Assembly: GCA_030428355.1 (NCBI GenBank)
Contig: JAUIBL010000006.1
Location: forward strand, 1 to 64,000
Length of the DNA stretch: 64,000 nt
Direction of reading: 5' to 3'
Source: Alphaproteobacteria bacterium
GTDB taxonomy: Bacteria > Pseudomonadota > Alphaproteobacteria > Rhodobacterales > Rhodobacteraceae
Part shown: positions 51,407 to 60,076 of the stretch, in pieces
How positions within the stretch are numbered: position 1 is the stretch's first letter
Layout: the number at the start of each line of letters is the position of its first letter
Position numbers and translations under genes: made by a program
The notes under the pieces: model-generated
Told to the model about the DNA's origin: nothing
The model's input: the letters and a program-made list of their open reading frames with translations, nothing else
Database searches by the model: none

Positions 51407-52984
51407 ATGTCCGATCTGCGCGAAGCTGCAATGACCTCAAAGGCCTGGCCCTTTGAAGAGGCGCGCCGGCTGCTCAAACGCTATGAAAAGGCACCGCCCG
51501 AAAAGGGCTACGTGCTTTTTGAAACTGGCTATGGCCCGTCTGGTCTGCCGCATATCGGCACCTTTGGCGAAGTCGCGCGCACAACGATGATCCGCCGCGC
51601 GTTCGAGGTGATCTCTGACATCCCGACCAAGCTGATCTGCTTTTCCGATGATCTGGACGGCATGCGCAAGGTGCCGGGCAACGTGCCGAACCCCGAGATG
51701 CTGCGCGAACACCTGCAGCGCCCGCTGACTGATGTGCCCGACCCGTTCGGCACCCATGACAGCTTTGGCGCACACAACAATGCGATGCTGAACCGCTTCC
51801 TTGATACGTTCGGGTTCGAGTACGAATTTATCTCGTCCACCGAATTCTACCGCTCGGGCCGCTTTGACGAGGTGCTGCTGCGCGCCGCAGAAAAGTACGA
51901 CGCGGTGATGGAGGTCATGCTCAAATCCCTGCGCGATGAACGGCGCGAGACCTATTCGATCTTCCTGCCCATCCACCCCGACACGGGCCGTGTGCTCTAT
52001 GTGCCGATGAAAAACGTCGATGCGGCCAAGGGCGAGATCACGTTCGACGACGAAGACGGGCGCGAGATCACGCTGCCGGTCACCGGCGGCAACGTCAAAC
52101 TCCAGTGGAAGCCCGATTTCGGCGCGCGCTGGGCGGCGCTGGATGTCGATTTCGAAATGTACGGCAAGGACCACAGCACCAACACGCCGATCTATGACCG
52201 CATTTGCGAAATCCTCGGCGGCCGCAAGCCCGAGCATTTCACCTACGAACTGTTCCTTGATGCCAATGGTCAGAAGATCTCCAAGACCACCGGCAACGGC
52301 GTCAGCATCGACGAGTGGCTGACCTATGCCAGCACGGAGTCGCTGTCGTACTTCATGTATCTCAAGCCCAAGACGGCCAAGCGGATGCATTTCGACGTGA
52401 TCCCCAAGGCGGTCGACGAATACCATCAGCAGCTTCGCGCCTATCCGACGCAGGACGCCGCCGGTCAGGCCAACAACCCGGTCTGGCACATCCATTCGGG
52501 CAACGTACCAGAATCGCACATGGTTGTGCCGTTCTCTATGCTGCTGAACCTCGCCTCTGCCGCCGGGGCCGAGGACAAGGACACGATGTGGGCCTTCATC
52601 AAGCGTTATGCCCCGGATGCCTCGCCCGAGACCCATGCCGATCTGGATCAGGCCGCAGGGTTTGCCGTGCGCTATTACGAAGACTTCGTGAAGCCCACCA
52701 AGACCTTCCGCGCACCGGACGAAAAGGAACGCGCGGCAATGGAGGACCTCGCATCCAGGCTCGAGGCGCATGACGGCCCGACCGACGACGAAACGCTGCA
52801 GACCATCGTTTTTGCCGTCGGCAAGGACCACGGTTTCGATCCGCTGCGCGACTGGTTCAAGGCGCTGTACGAGGTGCTGCTGGGGCAGTCCCAAGGCCCG
52901 CGCTTTGGTGGCTTCATCGCTCTCTACGGGGTAGCTGAGAGCGTTGCGCTGATCCGCAAAGGGCTGGCCGGAGAGCTTGCCTAA
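51407..52984 (+). CDS. lysK: Class I lysyl-tRNA synthetase
   Basis: A 525-residue synthetase of the class I type, used in place of class II LysRS by archaea and many alphaproteobacteria. The HIGH motif is HIGT in [18 protein letters not shown] and the KMSKS motif is KISKT in [12 protein letters not shown]. It charges tRNA-Lys. The ATG at 51407 follows GGAGAAC. No class II lysS is seen in this window. Confidence 0.97.
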   Translation: MSDLREAAMTSKAWPFEEARRLLKRYEKAPPEKGYVLFETGYGPSGLPHIGTFGEVARTTMIRRAFEVISDIPTKLICFSDDLDGMRKVPGNVPNPEMLREHLQRPLTDVPDPFGTHDSFGAHNNAMLNRFLDTFGFEYEFISSTEFYRSGRFDEVLLRAAEKYDAVMEVMLKSLRDERRETYSIFLPIHPDTGRVLYVPMKNVDAAKGEITFDDEDGREITLPVTGGNVKLQWKPDFGARWAALDVDFEMYGKDHSTNTPIYDRICEILGGRKPEHFTYELFLDANGQKISKTTGNGVSIDEWLTYASTESLSYFMYLKPKTAKRMHFDVIPKAVDEYHQQLRAYPTQDAAGQANNPVWHIHSGNVPESHMVVPFSMLLNLASAAGAEDKDTMWAFIKRYAPDASPETHADLDQAAGFAVRYYEDFVKPTKTFRAPDEKERAAMEDLASRLEAHDGPTDDETLQTIVFAVGKDHGFDPLRDWFKALYEVLLGQSQGPRFGGFIALYGVAESVALIRKGLAGELA

Positions 52985-53047
52985 GCGAGGGATTTTGCCC
53001 GGCGCATGAATCGCGCTACCTCTCGATCAGAAACGAGAGGTGACCCC

Positions 53048-53464
53048 ATGCGCAAACTCATCACCGGTCTGGCCCTTGCCCTTTCGATGACAGGCTCGCT
53101 TTGGGCGCAGGAGGTCCTTGCGCCCGAACCCGGCATCGAAACCACGATCCAAAGTCAGATCGACGCCTTCCTGCAGGACGATTTCGGTACCGCGTTTGAC
53201 TTTGCCGCGCCGAATATCCGCAACATCTTCCGTACTCCTGAAAATTTCGGCGCGATGGTGCAGCAGGGCTATCCGATGGTCTGGCGTCCCGAAAGCGTGA
53301 CCTTCGGTGATCTGCGTGCCATCGCGGGCGGGATTTACCAGACGGTGATCCTAACCGATGCGGCGGGCAATCTGCATTACCTCGACTACCGCATGCAGAT
53401 GATCGACGGGCAGTGGCGCATTGCCGGGGTGCAGATCCTGCAAGCGCCGGAACTGTCCGCGTAG
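53048..53464 (+). CDS. DUF4864 exported protein
   Basis: A 138-residue protein with signal peptide MRKLITGLALALSMTGSLWA and a mature NTF2-like domain (TIQSQIDAFLQDDFGTAFDF, YPMVWRPESVTFGDL, GQWRIAGVQIL). It belongs to DUF4864, of unknown function. The ATG at 53048 follows GAGAGGTG. It converges with the HugZ-like gene and shares a palindrome pair at 53470. Confidence 0.85.
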   Translation: MRKLITGLALALSMTGSLWAQEVLAPEPGIETTIQSQIDAFLQDDFGTAFDFAAPNIRNIFRTPENFGAMVQQGYPMVWRPESVTFGDLRAIAGGIYQTVILTDAAGNLHYLDYRMQMIDGQWRIAGVQILQAPELSA

Positions 53465-53469
53465 GACGA

Positions 53470-53509
53470 CGTTCCGTCGACGGAACGCTGCGATGCGTCA
53501 ACGCATCGC
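53470..53509. repeat. Twin palindromes, copy E, swapped order
   Basis: CGTTCCGTCGACGGAACG (53470-53487) is perfect; GCGATGCGTCAACGCATCGC (53490-53509) has a single central mismatch pair. The same two dyad types occur at 17273-17314 and 27083-27127 in the other order. The second dyad contains the stop codon and last codons of the HugZ-like gene. Confidence 0.85.
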
Positions 53510-53998
53510 CAGCGCCAAATCATCGGCGTTCAGCACATAAGCTTTGCCGAACCCGCCGTTCAGGTGCGCGCCCAGCGGCGTGAACCGCACCAGCGCGAAA
53601 TCGGCGAACCCTATGTAAAGCTTGGCTTTCGGTTGTTTTGAAAGGAATGCCTTGGCCAAAGCGGCGTGTTCAGGTTCGCCATGACGGATGAATCGCGCCT
53701 GCGCCCCCAGGCTCAACCGAGGATGCGTGAGAGGGTCACCCTTGCCCTTTGGCTCGCCGATCAACAGCGAACAGACCGGATTATGCTGCAATGCAGCGCT
53801 GTGATGGCTAAGATCCGACATCAAGCTCAACGGCAACCCATCCGGCCCCGCAACCAGCGCGACACGGCTCACCATCGGGTTGCCATCCGCCATATCCACA
53901 TAGGCCAAAGCCGCAAACCGCGCCGACGACAGCAGGTCGCGAGCCAGCGATAGGGCATCGTCATCGGTGGGGCGAATGGGTGATTTCATGTGACTCAT
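53498..53998 (-). CDS. HugZ/pyridoxamine-phosphate-oxidase-fold protein
   Basis: A 166-residue split-barrel protein: LLSSARFAALAYVDMADGNP, VSRVALVAGPDGLPLSLMSDLSHH and CSLLIGEPKGKGDPLTHPRL. It resembles HugZ-type heme utilisation proteins and FMN-binding PNPOx-fold enzymes, but lacks the full C-terminal heme domain. I take the ATG at 53998, preceded by CAGGAT. The last residues are encoded by the palindrome at 53490-53509. Confidence 0.82.
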   Translation of the reverse strand: MSHMKSPIRPTDDDALSLARDLLSSARFAALAYVDMADGNPMVSRVALVAGPDGLPLSLMSDLSHHSAALQHNPVCSLLIGEPKGKGDPLTHPRLSLGAQARFIRHGEPEHAALAKAFLSKQPKAKLYIGFADFALVRFTPLGAHLNGGFGKAYVLNADDLALAMR

Positions 53999-54084
53999 TC
54001 TAGCATCCTGACCGGGTGTGGCAATTTTTATGCTGCACCTGCACAATAACCTTGTACCCTCGGGCCGAATCGAAGGAACAGACC

Positions 54085-54726
54085 ATGCCCGGCCACGTCA
54101 TCACAGTTGCGCAACAAAAAGGCGGCTCTGGCAAGACCACCGTTTCCGCCAACCTCGCCATCGGCTTTCTGCGTCAGGGCAAGCGCGTGGCGCTTGTCGA
54201 CATTGACCCGCAAGGCAGCCTCGGGCGCTGGTTCATGACCCGGCTTGAAACCGAGGCAGGGCCGACCGATGCGCTGGAATTCGCCACGTCTTCGGCCTGG
54301 GGCATCACCTACGAGGTGCGTAAGCTTTCGGAAAATCATGACATCGTCATAATCGACACGCCACCCAAGGCCGACAGCGATCTGCGCCCGGCGCTGCGCG
54401 TGGCCGATCTGGTGATTGTGCCGGTCAGCGTCAGCCATGTGGACCTCTGGGCTACCGAAGGTGTGCTCGATCTCGCGCGGCGCGAGGACAAGGAAGCGAT
54501 GATCGTTCTCAACCGGGGGCGGCCGAACACCCGGCTTGGCACCGACGTGGCCAAAGCTGCGGAAAAGCTGATGGCGCGGATTGCCGATGCCACATTGGCC
54601 AACCGCGTGATCTATGCCGAAGCCTTGGGGCAGGGGCGGGGTGCCGCCGAAGGCCGCAAGACGCCCGCGCAGGCCGAAGTCGACGCGCTCACCTCGGAGG
54701 TGGCACAGGCGCTGGCAAACGGGTAA
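54085..54726 (+). CDS. Orphan ParA/MinD-type ATPase
   Basis: A 213-residue P-loop ATPase with the deviant Walker A QQKGGSGKTTVSAN (signature Lys present), ALVDIDPQGSLGRW and IIDTPPKADSDL. This is the short ParA type without DNA-binding N-terminus, found in cargo-positioning or plasmid-type systems. No parB is nearby. The ATG at 54085 follows CGAAGGAAC. The next gene, 28 bases downstream, encodes a protein of unknown family with a kinase-like look and may be its partner. Confidence 0.9.
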   Translation: MPGHVITVAQQKGGSGKTTVSANLAIGFLRQGKRVALVDIDPQGSLGRWFMTRLETEAGPTDALEFATSSAWGITYEVRKLSENHDIVIIDTPPKADSDLRPALRVADLVIVPVSVSHVDLWATEGVLDLARREDKEAMIVLNRGRPNTRLGTDVAKAAEKLMARIADATLANRVIYAEALGQGRGAAEGRKTPAQAEVDALTSEVAQALANG

Positions 54727-54754
54727 GGCAGGGCATCCGACAAAGGAGCCTGCC

Positions 54755-55600
54755 ATGACCGACCTTGACGCCCTCAAAGCCGTGATCCGCGCCGACAGCG
54801 CCGCACGCGGGCAGACCGTGTCGAAGCTTGGCTATTTCTGTGCCCCGTTCCGGCCTGCGTCGGGCCCGTTCTCGGACAAGGTGATCAAGGTCTATCGCGG
54901 GCTGCGGGATCAGGCCGCGCTCGACCGGCTGGCGCAGTGTCATGACGATTACGTCGCTGCATTGAACGAGGCCGGGGTCGCCCTGCCGCAAACCGAATTC
55001 CACCTGCTCGACATGGACGGCACCCGCATCCCCGTGATCGTGCAGGAGGCGCTGCCGTCGGACAGCATGATGCGCCCGCAGATGCAGACCGCCGCGCTGG
55101 ACGACACGCTGGCCATGATGGAGGCCGCTGGCGACGTGATCGCGACCTTCTGGGACAACGCCGACCAGTTCGACACCCGCATCGGGTTTCACCCCTCGAT
55201 CCGCAACTTCGCCTATCTGGAGGGCCGCGCGCTTTTCTTCGACACTTTCCCGCCGCTGATCCACTACAGCCGCGAGGAGATGGGCAAGATGCTGCTTCTG
55301 TTCTCCGACAAGGCGCTGATGCGCTGGGTCGGGCCGTTTCTGCAGAAGAAAGTCACCGGCATTCAGGACGAATGGTATTCGGCCCCCGAAACGCTTGTGG
55401 GTCTCGTCGGGTCGGCCTGCCGACTACGCCCGAACGACGCCGAGGCCTATCTGGACTGGGGTCGCGACTTCACCCAACGCCGCATGTCCCGCTGGGCCGA
55501 CGAGGCGCTGCCGCAGCTGCAGGAACCGCCGCGCTTGCCGGGATATTGGACCGGCTTTCGCAAGCTCTTGGGATTGCAGGGCGAACCCAACGTGTCGTGA
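54755..55600 (+). CDS. Uncharacterised protein with kinase-like features
   Basis: A 281-residue protein that I cannot name with certainty (possibly the DUF6206 group). It has a beta-strand with a central Lys (FSDKVIKVYRG, about residue 40), a helix with a following hinge-like strand (IPVIVQEALPSD), a segment FHPSIRNFAYLEGRALFFD that resembles the catalytic-loop Asn and metal-binding Asp of the protein-kinase fold, and a helical C-terminal half. The usual catalytic Asp is not obvious. It follows the ParA-like gene with a good ribosome site (AAGGAGCC), so the two form an operon. Two perfect palindromes overlap its stop. Confidence 0.7.
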   Translation: MTDLDALKAVIRADSAARGQTVSKLGYFCAPFRPASGPFSDKVIKVYRGLRDQAALDRLAQCHDDYVAALNEAGVALPQTEFHLLDMDGTRIPVIVQEALPSDSMMRPQMQTAALDDTLAMMEAAGDVIATFWDNADQFDTRIGFHPSIRNFAYLEGRALFFDTFPPLIHYSREEMGKMLLLFSDKALMRWVGPFLQKKVTGIQDEWYSAPETLVGLVGSACRLRPNDAEAYLDWGRDFTQRRMSRWADEALPQLQEPPRLPGYWTGFRKLLGLQGEPNVS

Positions 55601-55637
55601 GTTTGCAAACTCACCGGCAGAGTTTGCAAACTCTGCC
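55597..55637. repeat. Two tandem perfect palindromes at a gene end
   Basis: GTGAGTTTGCAAACTCAC (55597-55614, overlapping the TGA stop) and a 22-base palindrome with arms GGCAGAGTTTG/CAAACTCTGCC (55616-55637). Both share the core GAGTTTGCAAACTC. No T-run follows. They may end transcription of the ParA unit or bind a protein. Confidence 0.85.
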
Positions 55638-55713
55638 GCCACATGATGCGGATCAATGTTCCGTCGCAGACTCCCCTTTACACTGGACCCGTCCTGAAAT
55701 GAGGGAGGGAGCC

Positions 55714-56121
55714 ATGTACTCGAATATTCTTGTACCGATCGCACTCGACAACGAAGACGACCGCACACCCCAATCCTTGGAGGTTGCCAAGACGCTGTCA
55801 GCCGAAGGGGCCACGATTACCCTGCTGCATGTGGTGGAATCGGTGCCAAGCTATGCCATCAGCTACATCTCGGCAGATATTCTGGACGCCACGCGCACCG
55901 GGATCGAAGCCGAAATGGCGCGGCTGGCCCAGAGCATCGGGGGCACCTCGGTGGTGATCGACGGCCATTCCGGCCGGTCCATCCTCGACTATGCCGAAGA
56001 GCAGGGTTGCGACCTGATCGTCATCGCCTCACACCGACCGGGTATGCAGACCCTGCTGCTGGGATCGACGGCGACCCATGTGGTGCGGCACGCGAATTGT
56101 TCGGTGCATGTTCTGCGCTGA
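55714..56121 (+). CDS. Universal stress protein UspA family
   Basis: A 135-residue UspA protein: NILVPIALDN at the start, ITLLHVVESVPSYAISYIS, DLIVIASHRPGMQTLLLGST with the ATP-binding G-2x-G-9x-G(S/T) type motif, and HANCSVHVLR at the end. It forms dimers and responds to stress. The ATG at 55714 follows GAGGGAGG. It is followed by a hemerythrin-like gene 51 bases later. Confidence 0.92.
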   Translation: MYSNILVPIALDNEDDRTPQSLEVAKTLSAEGATITLLHVVESVPSYAISYISADILDATRTGIEAEMARLAQSIGGTSVVIDGHSGRSILDYAEEQGCDLIVIASHRPGMQTLLLGSTATHVVRHANCSVHVLR

Positions 56122-56172
56122 TTGACATTCCCGCACTGCGCTGCACCTCCTGCCCGGAAGCAGGAGGTGCCC

Positions 56173-56724
56173 ATGGACGATACGCTGACACTCGACACCC
56201 GCGACGGACTGCCGGACGCGCTGCGCGTGCTCTTGCAGGACTTCCCGCGCGAGACATGGCCCGAGCATCACAATTTCGCTGGTCTGGTGTCGTTCTGGCT
56301 GGACCGGCATCTGATGTTCCGACGTTTGATGACCGCGCTAATTGATGACGCCGAACAGGCCGTTGATCGCAGGATTGACGCGCAGACCCATGCCGCGAAA
56401 CTGTCGCGCTACGGGTCCATGCTGCTTCAGAACCTGCACGGACATCACCAGATCGAGGATCACCATTACTTCCCGGTCCTGGCCGCACGTGAACCTGTCC
56501 TCAACAAGGGGTTCGAGCTTCTCGATTCCGACCATCACGCCATGGACGGCTTGCTCAACCGTTTTGCCGACGGGGCCAATGCGGTGATTCAGGGAAAGAC
56601 CGAAGTCGGCGTCTTCCGCGACGACCTGCTCAGCTTTCAGGCCATGCTCAACCGGCACCTGATCGACGAGGAAGAGCTGGTGGTGCCGGTGATCCTCAAG
56701 CACGGGCCATCCGGTTTGGGCTGA
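56173..56724 (+). CDS. Hemerythrin HHE-domain protein
   Basis: A 183-residue protein. Iron-binding candidates are the His in PEHHNFAGLV, WLDRHLMF, GHHQIEDHHYFPVL (with Glu), SDHHAMDGLL and RHLIDEEELVVPVI. The pattern H..HHxxEDHH..H is typical of bacterial hemerythrin-like di-iron proteins that sense or bind oxygen or NO. The ATG at 56173 follows GCAGGAGGTG. It may share a stress operon with the UspA gene. Confidence 0.88.
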   Translation: MDDTLTLDTRDGLPDALRVLLQDFPRETWPEHHNFAGLVSFWLDRHLMFRRLMTALIDDAEQAVDRRIDAQTHAAKLSRYGSMLLQNLHGHHQIEDHHYFPVLAAREPVLNKGFELLDSDHHAMDGLLNRFADGANAVIQGKTEVGVFRDDLLSFQAMLNRHLIDEEELVVPVILKHGPSGLG

Positions 56725-56787
56725 CGGGTTTACTTGGTCCTTCGGCCCGTGGCAAAGGTGCCGCCAGACCAAGACGGAGCCCCGCGC

Positions 56788-57780
56788 ATGGACATCGACG
56801 ATCTGGCCACCCGCATCCTAGCCGGGGAGCGCCGCGCGCTGGCGCGGGCGATCACGCTGGTGGAAAGTGGACGCGCCGATCACCGGGCCGATGCGCTGGC
56901 CTTGTTCGACCGGCTCAAGGGGCACGGCCGCGAGGCGCTGCGCATCGGGCTGTCCGGCACACCGGGCGTGGGCAAGTCCACCTTCATCGAATCCTTCGGC
57001 ATGATGCTGACCGGGCAGGGGCTGAGGGTTGCAGTCCTTGCCGTTGATCCAAGTTCCGCACGCTCCGGTGGGTCGATCCTTGGCGACAAGACCCGGATGG
57101 AGCGCCTGTCGCGCGACCCCAACGCCTTTATCCGCCCATCCCCCTCTCAGTCGCATCTGGGCGGTGTGGCCCGCCGCACGCGCGAGGCGATCGACCTCTG
57201 TGAAGCGTCCGGCTTTGACGTTGTGCTGATCGAAACGGTGGGTGTGGGGCAGTCGGAAACCGTGGTGGCGGAAATGTCGGACCTGTTCCTGCTGCTCTTG
57301 GCCCCCGCAGGCGGTGACGAATTGCAGGGCGTCAAACGCGGAATCATGGAAATGGCGGACATCATCCTTGTCAACAAGGCCGACGGGGATCTCAAGGCCA
57401 CCGCAACCCGCACCTGTGCCGATTACGCCGGGGCCCTGCGCCTGCTGCGCAAGCGCCCGCAGGATCCGCAGGGCTTTCCCAAGGCGATGACGGTCTCTGC
57501 GCTTGAGGATACCGGGCTGGCGAAAGCCTGGGATGACATGCGCACACTGACCGACTGGCGCCGCGAACACGGCCATTTCGCCGCCCGCCGTGCAGAACAG
57601 GCGCGATTCTGGTTCGAGGCGGAGCTGAAGCAATCCTTGCTGGCGCGGCTGGAGCGGGAGCCGATGAAGGGGCTTGTCCGGGCGCTGGGCCACGCCGTGG
57701 AAGAGGGGACAAAGACCCCGAGCCAGGCTGCGGATGAGGTTCTGACGCAGCTCGAGGGGCGATCCCCGCCTGCCGCATGA
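56788..57780 (+). CDS. meaB: Methylmalonyl-CoA mutase-associated GTPase MeaB
   Basis: A 330-residue GTPase of the MeaB/ArgK G3E family. Walker A is SGTPGVGKSTFIE, then DPSSARSGGSILGDKTRM, IETVGVGQSETVV and the G4 motif NKADG. It protects and loads the B12 enzyme methylmalonyl-CoA mutase, which is not in this window. The ATG at 56788 follows GACGGAG. A palindrome cassette follows the stop. Confidence 0.95.
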   Translation: MDIDDLATRILAGERRALARAITLVESGRADHRADALALFDRLKGHGREALRIGLSGTPGVGKSTFIESFGMMLTGQGLRVAVLAVDPSSARSGGSILGDKTRMERLSRDPNAFIRPSPSQSHLGGVARRTREAIDLCEASGFDVVLIETVGVGQSETVVAEMSDLFLLLLAPAGGDELQGVKRGIMEMADIILVNKADGDLKATATRTCADYAGALRLLRKRPQDPQGFPKAMTVSALEDTGLAKAWDDMRTLTDWRREHGHFAARRAEQARFWFEAELKQSLLARLEREPMKGLVRALGHAVEEGTKTPSQAADEVLTQLEGRSPPAA

Positions 57781-57812
57781 CCCAGAAGCGCGCCTGCGGC
57801 GCACAGGTTTGT

Positions 57813-57906
57813 GCTTGCATGGCCTTTGGCCATCCAAGCCGTTTGGGGGCGCTGCCCCCGTCGCCCGTTGGGCGACTCCCCCGAAGTATTTCCGAACCAG
57901 AGAAGA
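57813..57906. repeat. Palindrome cassette, copy C, between meaB and rpmB
   Basis: A hairpin GCTTG-C-ATGGCC-TTT-GGCCAT-C-CAAGC (57813-57839), then the stem GGGGGCGCTGCCCCC (57845-57859), the stem GTCGCCCGTTGGGCGAC (57860-57876) and a tail with CCCCCGAAGTATTTCCGAACC and AGAGAAGA to 57906. From 57845 on it is nearly identical to 17315-17376. Confidence 0.85.
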
Positions 57907-57943
57907 AACGGAGTGGACTCCCGGTTTTCCCGCAAGGCCCCAC

Positions 57944-57972
57944 TTGACGCCTTTCCCGCATCCCTCTAAGGA
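57944..57972 (+). promoter_or_regulatory. Candidate promoter of rpmB
   Basis: TTGACG (57944-57949) and TAAGGA (57967-57972) are 17 bases apart. A strong -35 with a poor TAAGGN -10 is common for ribosomal genes of this bacterial group. Leader length would be about 85 bases. Confidence 0.6.
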
Positions 57973-58063
57973 CAGCCAACGAGATTCCGGGCGCTGCCAG
58001 TCGGCGCCCTTTCATATTGGTGGACGATCCGACGCCCATCTCTGATAGAACGAGGATGAACCC

Positions 58064-58354
58064 ATGTCGCGTGTTTGCGAACTGACCGGTAAAGGCCCGA
58101 TGACTGGCAACAATGTCAGCCATGCCAACAACAAGACACGTCGGCGTTTTCTGCCGAACCTGAACGATGTGACCCTGCAGTCCGAAACGCTGGGCCGTGG
58201 CGTCAAGATGCGCATCTCTGCGCACGCGCTGCGCAGCGTGGATCACCGCGGTGGTCTGGACAAGTTCCTGGCCAAAGCCAAGGACACCGATCTGTCGGCC
58301 AACGCGCTGAAGATCAAGAAAGAGATTGCAAAGGCACAAGCCGCTCAGGCCTGA
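58064..58354 (+). CDS. rpmB: 50S ribosomal protein L28
   Basis: A 96-residue ribosomal protein: [49 protein letters not shown]. The alphaproteobacterial form has the C-terminal extension seen here. It is a single-gene unit with promoter at 57944 and terminator at 58378. Confidence 0.97.
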   Translation: MSRVCELTGKGPMTGNNVSHANNKTRRRFLPNLNDVTLQSETLGRGVKMRISAHALRSVDHRGGLDKFLAKAKDTDLSANALKIKKEIAKAQAAQA

Positions 58355-58377
58355 TCCCTTTTGCTTTGACAGTCAGA

Positions 58378-58415
58378 CAGCCTCGCCCGGGTTTCCGAGC
58401 GGGGCTGTTTCCTTT
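58378..58415 (+). terminator. Rho-independent terminator of rpmB
   Basis: CAGCCTCGC (58378-58386) pairs with GCGGGGCTG (58399-58407) with one wobble, followed by TTTCCTTTT. Confidence 0.88.
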
Positions 58416-58456
58416 TGTCGCCTTGTGAGCGCAGACAGGGCCTTTACCTAGACGCC

Positions 58457-58807
58457 ATGGTGTCGAGACTTCGCAATATCACCGTTCTCGGACTGGCGCT
58501 GCTGATCGGGTTCACCAGCATCCAGTTCGCGGCCGCGCGTGGGCAATCGCCCGCCGTCGGTATGATGGAGATTTGCACCGGCACAGGCCCGGTTCACATT
58601 CTTGTCGATGAGAATGGCGAACCGACCGGCGGGGTTATGCTTTGCCCCGATTACGCCCTGGCTTTCTTTGCCGACGTTTGGGGTTCCCTGCCACAGGCCA
58701 ATTGGGATGCACAGTGGCAGGCGATTTCGGTGTCGCAGGGCGCAATACGCCTCATCACAAACGATGTCCAGTCGGCTCAGGCGCGCGGACCACCGATCTT
58801 GGTTTGA
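58457..58807 (+). CDS. Small exported protein, probably copper-linked (DUF2946-like)
   Basis: A 116-residue protein with a signal-anchor segment (NITVLGLALLIGFTSIQFAAA), then MMEICTGTGPVHILVDENGE and VMLCPDYALAFF, with two Cys. This layout resembles DUF2946 proteins that often lie next to copper chaperone genes. The PCu(A)C gene follows 39 bases downstream, which supports a copper role. The ribosome site is weak. Confidence 0.65.
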   Translation: MVSRLRNITVLGLALLIGFTSIQFAAARGQSPAVGMMEICTGTGPVHILVDENGEPTGGVMLCPDYALAFFADVWGSLPQANWDAQWQAISVSQGAIRLITNDVQSAQARGPPILV

Positions 58808-58846
58808 GTTTCACCGAAAACGAACATCAAACGAAAGATCACTCCA

Positions 58847-59332
58847 ATGCTCAAGACTTCCCTTTTTGCAGGGGCCTTTGCCCTTGCCTCTGTCCTGCCG
58901 GCCTTTGCCGAAATCACCATCGAGGACGCCTATGCGCGGTCAGCCTCACCGATGGCGAAATCCGGTGCCGCGTTCATGATGATCAAAAACTCCGGCGAGG
59001 CGGATCGTCTGATCGCAGCCGCGTCCGACGCAGCGGCCCGCACCGAATTGCACACCCATCTCGATGATGGGAACGGTGTCATGCGTATGGTCCATGTCGA
59101 AGAAGGCTTCGAGTTGCCCGCAGATGGCATGATCGCCATGCAGCGCGGTGGCAAGCACGTGATGCTCATGGGCCTCAACGCCCCGATGGAGCAAGGTGCC
59201 ATGGTCACAGTCACCCTGACCTTCGAAAAGGCTGGCGACGTTGTCGTCGAGATTCCGGTCGATCTGGAACGGCAGGATCACGGTGGCATGCAGCACGGCC
59301 ATGGCGGCATGAACCACGGCGCTGGCAACTGA
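58847..59332 (+). CDS. Periplasmic copper chaperone PCu(A)C
   Basis: A 161-residue exported protein. Signal peptide MLKTSLFAGAFALASVLPAFA is followed by the PCu(A)C domain with copper ligands in ELHTHLDDGNGVMRM and GGKHVMLMGL (H, M, H, M). The C-terminal tail is rich in His and Met (HGGMQHGHGGMNHG), which adds copper sites. Such proteins deliver Cu(I) to cytochrome oxidase. The gene converges with the sirtuin gene, leaving 4 bases. Confidence 0.93.
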   Translation: MLKTSLFAGAFALASVLPAFAEITIEDAYARSASPMAKSGAAFMMIKNSGEADRLIAAASDAAARTELHTHLDDGNGVMRMVHVEEGFELPADGMIAMQRGGKHVMLMGLNAPMEQGAMVTVTLTFEKAGDVVVEIPVDLERQDHGGMQHGHGGMNHGAGN

Positions 59333-59336
59333 GCCT

Positions 59337-60041
59337 TCAGGCCAGCAGGCGGTCCACCCACGCGGGGACCGTCTTGCTGGCCGGTCCCGTGATGTGGTCG
59401 TCAAAGGCGTGCGACATGTCACTGTCGCGCAGGTTCAACTCGACTGTGGTCGCCCCTGCGACCCGCGCCTCCTCGACAAATCCAGCCGCCGGGTAGACCT
59501 GCCCGGAGGTTCCGATCGCCGCGAAGAGATCGCAGGTCTGCAGGGCCTCGAAGATGCGATCCATGTGATAGGGCATTTCCCCGAACCAGACGATGTCGGG
59601 GCGCGTCGCAGGGGCCTTGCAGGCCGGGCAGGGGTCACCGACCTTCATTTCGGCTGGGGCATCCCACCGATGCGCACAGGCCGCGCACAGCGCGCGGGAC
59701 AGCTCTCCATGCATGTGGATCGCCTTTGAGCCGGCTTTTTCATGCAGCCCATCGACATTCTGGGTGACCAGAACCACCTCTCCGGGAAACGCCGATTGCA
59801 GCCGTGCCAGCGCGTGATGCGCCGCATTCGGCTTGGCCTCGGCCGCCTGAACGCGACGGGCGTTGTAGAACCGGTGCACAAGGGCCGGATTGCGGGCAAA
59901 GGCCTCGGGGGTTGCGACATCCTCGATCCGGTGCTGCGCCCAGAGCCCGCCCTCGTCGCGGAACGTCCCCATGCCGCTCTCCGCCGAGATCCCGGCTCCG
60001 GTCAGAATGACGAGTCTGTCGATCCGTCGCATCCGTTCCAC
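59337..60041 (-). CDS. cobB: NAD-dependent protein deacylase (sirtuin, CobB type)
   Basis: A 234-residue sirtuin. GAGISAESGMGTFRDEGGLW binds NAD, TQNVDGLHEKAGS and HMHGEL hold the catalytic His, and the zinc site is CAACAHRW and CPACKAP (four Cys). It removes acyl groups from lysine. The ATG at 60041 is divergent from the PTP gene at 60077. Confidence 0.95.
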   Translation of the reverse strand: MERMRRIDRLVILTGAGISAESGMGTFRDEGGLWAQHRIEDVATPEAFARNPALVHRFYNARRVQAAEAKPNAAHHALARLQSAFPGEVVLVTQNVDGLHEKAGSKAIHMHGELSRALCAACAHRWDAPAEMKVGDPCPACKAPATRPDIVWFGEMPYHMDRIFEALQTCDLFAAIGTSGQVYPAAGFVEEARVAGATTVELNLRDSDMSHAFDDHITGPASKTVPAWVDRLLA

Positions 60042-60076
60042 TTTCCCTGCGTATGTCCAGCCGCTACGGTCTGCGC

